Source: Prosthecobacter debontii (GTDB lineage Bacteria > Verrucomicrobiota > Verrucomicrobiia > Verrucomicrobiales > Akkermansiaceae). Taken from it: DNA of 16,693 nt. How positions within the stretch are numbered: the stretch's first letter is position 1; each line of letters begins with the position of its first letter. The stretch lies in contig CAMCYT010000034.1 in assembly GCA_945885485.1 (NCBI GenBank), positions 1-16,693 on the forward strand, written 5' to 3'. Under the pieces are notes generated by a model that did no database searches, was not told where the DNA came from, and was given only the letters and a program-made list of their open reading frames with translations. The position numbers and the translations under genes were made by a program. Of this stretch, positions 14,325 through 16,693 are shown piece by piece.

Positions 14325-15884
14325 TTACTCCATTCTGCGTATACCGAGCGGATTACCTTCTTGTAACTCAAGCGGCAACGCTGCATCTGGGAAACTCTGC
14401 CATGCGATGGCACGGCAGAAGCGGTAGATCGCCATGGTGCCGACGGATGAGCTGCGACCATCGGAGGTTGCGGGGAAAGGTCCACCGTGAACCATGCTGT
14501 TACAGACTTCAACGCCGGTTGGGAAACCGTTGAAAATGAGGCGACCGGCGCGTTGTTGGAGCGCGTTGACGAGACCAGAGTATTGGGTGAGTTCTTCCAC
14601 CGTGCCGTGAAGGCTAGCGGTGAGTTGGCCTTCGAGTTTCGCGATGGCTGCTTCGATTTGTGCCACACTTCCGCGCACGATCAGCGCACCCGGACCGAAC
14701 ATTTCCGATTGAAGGTGTTCGTTTTTCAGGAAGTCCTCGACCGATACCGTGAACACCGATGGTGCGCATTGACCGTGGCCTTTTTCAGCGGAGCTGCGTG
14801 CCAGGACATTCACTTCAGAAATGTTAGATAGCGATTCGGTTGCATCGGCGAAAGCTTTACAGATCGAAGCGTTGAGCATGGTTGAGGGTGAACCGACCTC
14901 AACTAAGCTTTTCAATTTCGCAAGGAATTCATCCCCCTGCCCTTCTGGTAAAAACACCAAGCCTGGATTGGTGCAGAACTGACCGGCACCGAGAGTGAGC
15001 GAACCATAATAAGCTTCTGCGAGAGCGGTTTCGCCTTTGGCGAGTGCTCCGGGCAAAAACACGATGGGATTAATAGAGCTCATTTCGGCGTAAACTGGGA
15101 TCGGCTGCGGGCGTTTTGCAGCGGTATCCATAAGTGCCGTTCCAGCAGCACGTGAGCCGGTAAAGCCAACCGCTTGGATGACAGGATGTTTCACAACCGC
15201 CTGACCAACCATGCGTCCGCCACCGTATAGAACTGAGAAAACTCCTTCTGGCATATCACATTCTTTGGCAGCCGCGATCACTGCGTTTGCAATGATTTCA
15301 GCACAACCTGGATGCGACGAATGCGCGATCACCACCACGGGGCAACCCGCGGCGAGAGCCGATGCGGTATCGCCACCGGCGACAGAAAACGCCAATGGAA
15401 AATTGCTCGCACAGAAAACCGCAACCGGGCCGAGCGGACGAAGCATCGAACGAAGGTCAACTTTCGGAATCGGCTGACGATCTAGCTGGGCACGTTCGAT
15501 ACGAGCATCGACCCATGAACCTTCTTCTAACAGAGTTGCGAACATCCGAAGCTGACCAACTGTGCGACCCGTTTCACCACGCATTCTTGGTTCAGGAAGT
15601 GCGGTTTCTTGTGGACCACGAATGACGATATCCTCCACCACTGCCTCGATTTTCTCGGCGATTTTACGAAGGAAAGCCGCACGGGTTTTTCCGGGTAAAT
15701 TCGAGTAAACCGGAAACGCCGCCGCAGCGAGAGCCATGGCTTGCTCGACCTCTTCTGAGGTAGCGGAGAGGTAAACAGGAGCAAGAGCTTCGCCCGTTGC
15801 GGGGTTCACCGCTTGTCCACATGGCTGAGTGCCAGTGGAACGTGAATAGCCAATAAAAGAAGTGCCGGTGAGTGTGGTGATCAT
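14325..15884 (-). CDS. NADP-type aldehyde dehydrogenase, probable 2-oxoglutarate semialdehyde dehydrogenase
   Basis: 519-aa aldehyde dehydrogenase superfamily protein. It most resembles the 2,5-dioxovalerate (2-oxoglutarate semialdehyde) dehydrogenases that make 2-oxoglutarate from sugar-acid or hydroxyproline breakdown. Seen: VNPATGE near the N-terminus (26-32), LRPLGPVAVFCASNFPLAFS (148-167) with the oxyanion Asn161, GFTGSRAAG (240-248), the general base Glu267 in AEMSSINPI, nucleophile Cys304 in GAGQFCTNPG, and MFGPGA (395-400). The ATG at 15884 was preferred over one 18 codons upstream because it begins just before the conserved region (MITTLTGTSFIG). The catalytic set is complete. The exact substrate cannot be fixed from sequence alone, and no other sugar-acid pathway gene is in view. 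It is transcribed alone or with genes outside the window. Confidence 0.85.
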   Translation of the reverse strand: MITTLTGTSFIGYSRSTGTQPCGQAVNPATGEALAPVYLSATSEEVEQAMALAAAAFPVYSNLPGKTRAAFLRKIAEKIEAVVEDIVIRGPQETALPEPRMRGETGRTVGQLRMFATLLEEGSWVDARIERAQLDRQPIPKVDLRSMLRPLGPVAVFCASNFPLAFSVAGGDTASALAAGCPVVVIAHSSHPGCAEIIANAVIAAAKECDMPEGVFSVLYGGGRMVGQAVVKHPVIQAVGFTGSRAAGTALMDTAAKRPQPIPVYAEMSSINPIVFLPGALAKGETALAEAYYGSLTLGAGQFCTNPGLVFLPEGQGDEFLAKLKSLVEVGSPSTMLNASICKAFADATESLSNISEVNVLARSSAEKGHGQCAPSVFTVSVEDFLKNEHLQSEMFGPGALIVRGSVAQIEAAIAKLEGQLTASLHGTVEELTQYSGLVNALQQRAGRLIFNGFPTGVEVCNSMVHGGPFPATSDGRSSSVGTMAIYRFCRAIAWQSFPDAALPLELQEGNPLGIRRME

Positions 15885-16043
15885 GATATTAAGTTTTGAA
15901 AAAATTAAGCAACGGGACTTGAGGGAGAGATCGCTCAAATTGATGAGTCACACCGTCCGCATGCCGCAGACAAACCATGCGAATATGGGCTTTGGGTCAA
16001 GACTTGAGCGGATTTATTGGGATTTCTGTCAAAAATCGCACCC

Positions 16044-16178
16044 GGAGTGCGGAGGCTTGCCTCCGCCAGAAATAGTGGAGCTTGCTCCGCGTTCGAATAT
16101 CTCACGATTGTCAGCACAATCCCACCCACGACGGAGCAAGCCCGTCCACTAAAAGGCGGGAGCAAGCTCCCGCACTCC
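16044..16178. repeat. REPIN-like nested inverted repeat element
   Basis: The ends are near-identical 23-bp units in opposite orientation: 16044-16066 begins GGAGTGCGG, and the reverse complement of 16156-16178 also begins GGAGTGCGG. Each contains an 8-2-8 hairpin (16049-16066 and 16156-16173). Inside lies a second inverted pair, 16074-16090 and 16130-16151, sharing AGTGGA and GCTTGCTCCG. The whole therefore folds as one long imperfect palindrome with arms of about 50 bp. This is the layout of paired REP sequences (REPINs) or a short MITE. No transposase is in the window. Confidence 0.6.
16151..16173 (-). terminator. Probable intrinsic terminator of the alanine dehydrogenase gene
   Basis: On the minus strand the stem GCGGGAGC/GCTCCCGC with a two-base TT centre begins about 13 bp after the stop codon and is followed by CTTTT (complement of 16151-16155). 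It is also the terminal unit of the REPIN-like element, so a repeat may have been co-opted as a terminator. The short T-run makes the strength uncertain. Confidence 0.5.
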
Positions 16179-16186
16179 TGTGTCTC

Positions 16187-16693
16187 CTAAGCCAATCCCG
16201 CGAGATCCGTAAACTCCAGCCCGTGCGCCTCAGCAACCGGACGACACGTCAGTTTTCCGCCGAAGGTATTAATCCCGCTAATCAACTCACGCCGACGCTT
16301 GCATGCCTGCTCGACCCCATGTTCCGCAATCATGTGCGTCCACGCATGAGTCACGTTGTTGAGCGCCTGAGTCGCGGTGCGGGAATACGCTCCCGGCATG
16401 TTCGCCACACAATAATGCAACACGCCTTCTTCAACATAGGTCGGATTTTCATGGGTTGTCGCACGTGTTGTCACCGCGCATCCACCCTGATCGACCGCTA
16501 TGTCCACAAACACGCTACCGGGATTCATCATACGGAGCATTTCGCGCGTCACAAGCTTTGGAGCTTTTGCACCCGGCACTAAAACCGCACCGATCAATAA
16601 ATCCACACGTGGAAGTAATTCAGATAAATTCGCTTCGCTAGAATAGACAGTATGCGCACCGGCCATAGTGATATCGAGAAAACGCATCCGCTC
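16187..16693 (-). CDS. ald: Alanine dehydrogenase, C-terminal part (N-terminus cut by window edge)
   Basis: 169 codons are open to the right edge; the start lies outside. The enzyme interconverts L-alanine and pyruvate plus ammonia with NAD. Strong family signatures: the stretch VDLLIGAVLVPGAKAPKLVT, then MMNPGSVFVDIAVDQGG with the conserved catalytic Asp of VDxAxDQGG, then HENPTYVEEGVLHYCVANMPGA and RTATQALNNVTHAW. NTFGGKLTCRPVAEAHGLEF closes the domain. The tail ends shortly after, as is normal. The nucleotide-binding glycine motif and the N-terminal catalytic Lys and His are not in view. It ends 302 bp before the aldehyde dehydrogenase gene on the same strand. Confidence 0.95.
   Translation of the reverse strand, partial: ERMRFLDITMAGAHTVYSSEANLSELLPRVDLLIGAVLVPGAKAPKLVTREMLRMMNPGSVFVDIAVDQGGCAVTTRATTHENPTYVEEGVLHYCVANMPGAYSRTATQALNNVTHAWTHMIAEHGVEQACKRRRELISGINTFGGKLTCRPVAEAHGLEFTDLAGLA

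Larger units (their letters stand above)
15885..16186. other. Non-coding gap between the alanine dehydrogenase and aldehyde dehydrogenase genes
   Basis: 302 bp with no supportable gene. About 16044-16178 is filled by nested inverted repeats, listed separately. The part from 15885 to 16043 precedes the aldehyde dehydrogenase start and should carry its promoter if it is not co-transcribed. It is AT-rich next to the start codon, but I see no clear promoter elements or ribosome binding site. Confidence 0.7.

Noticed and set aside
14261..14533. 90-codon open frame on the plus strand
   Set aside because: It starts in the leader hairpin and runs antisense into the aldehyde dehydrogenase gene with no family resemblance.
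16044..16178. CRISPR array
   Set aside because: The units are palindromes in alternating orientation with unequal spacing, not direct repeats with uniform spacers, and there are no cas genes.

Overview
The window carries a long minus-strand respiratory operon and the end of a second minus-strand region with two metabolic genes. No plus-strand gene is convincing. The organism is most likely a member of the Verrucomicrobiota or a related PVC lineage. The basis is a fused ActB, the complete ActABCDEF order, moderate GC content and initiation sites without Shine-Dalgarno motifs. This assignment is inference, not proof.

Region 1 (minus strand, transcribed from about 14.0 kb down to position 1) encodes Alternative Complex III (ACIII): actA (pentaheme cytochrome c), actB (fused molybdopterin-oxidoreductase-like and four-cluster iron-sulfur protein), actC (NrfD-like quinol-site membrane protein), actD, actE (monoheme cytochrome c) and actF. 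After actF come a membrane-anchored monoheme cytochrome c, a CcoN-like protein, a CcoO-like protein, a second and paralogous monoheme cytochrome c, and subunit I of an A-type haem-copper oxidase that runs off the left edge. Gaps of 8 to 63 bp with no opposing genes point to one transcript.

The most unusual content is the CcoN/CcoO-like pair. The CcoN-like protein aligns along its length with cbb3 oxidase subunit I. It has nevertheless lost all three Cu-B histidines, the active-site tyrosine, the haem b3 histidine and one of the two low-spin haem b histidines. Its CcoO-like partner keeps CxxCH but has Cys in place of the axial Met, and its whole soluble domain contains no Met. The next-but-one gene encodes a catalytically complete A1-type subunit I. 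The degenerate pair is therefore probably not an oxidase. It may be a structural or electron-transfer adaptor between ACIII and the A-type oxidase.

Region 2 (13983-14324) is the 342-bp non-coding leader of the operon. It holds several palindromes: a CRP/FNR-type site, a Fur-box-like site, a perfect 10-1-10 palindrome, a terminator-like hairpin and a long stem-loop. Oxygen or carbon status and iron are plausible regulatory inputs.

Region 3 (14325-16693) encodes an aldehyde dehydrogenase of the 2-oxoglutarate semialdehyde type and the C-terminal part of alanine dehydrogenase, separated by 302 bp. That gap contains a REPIN-like nest of inverted repeats, whose last hairpin may also terminate the alanine dehydrogenase transcript.
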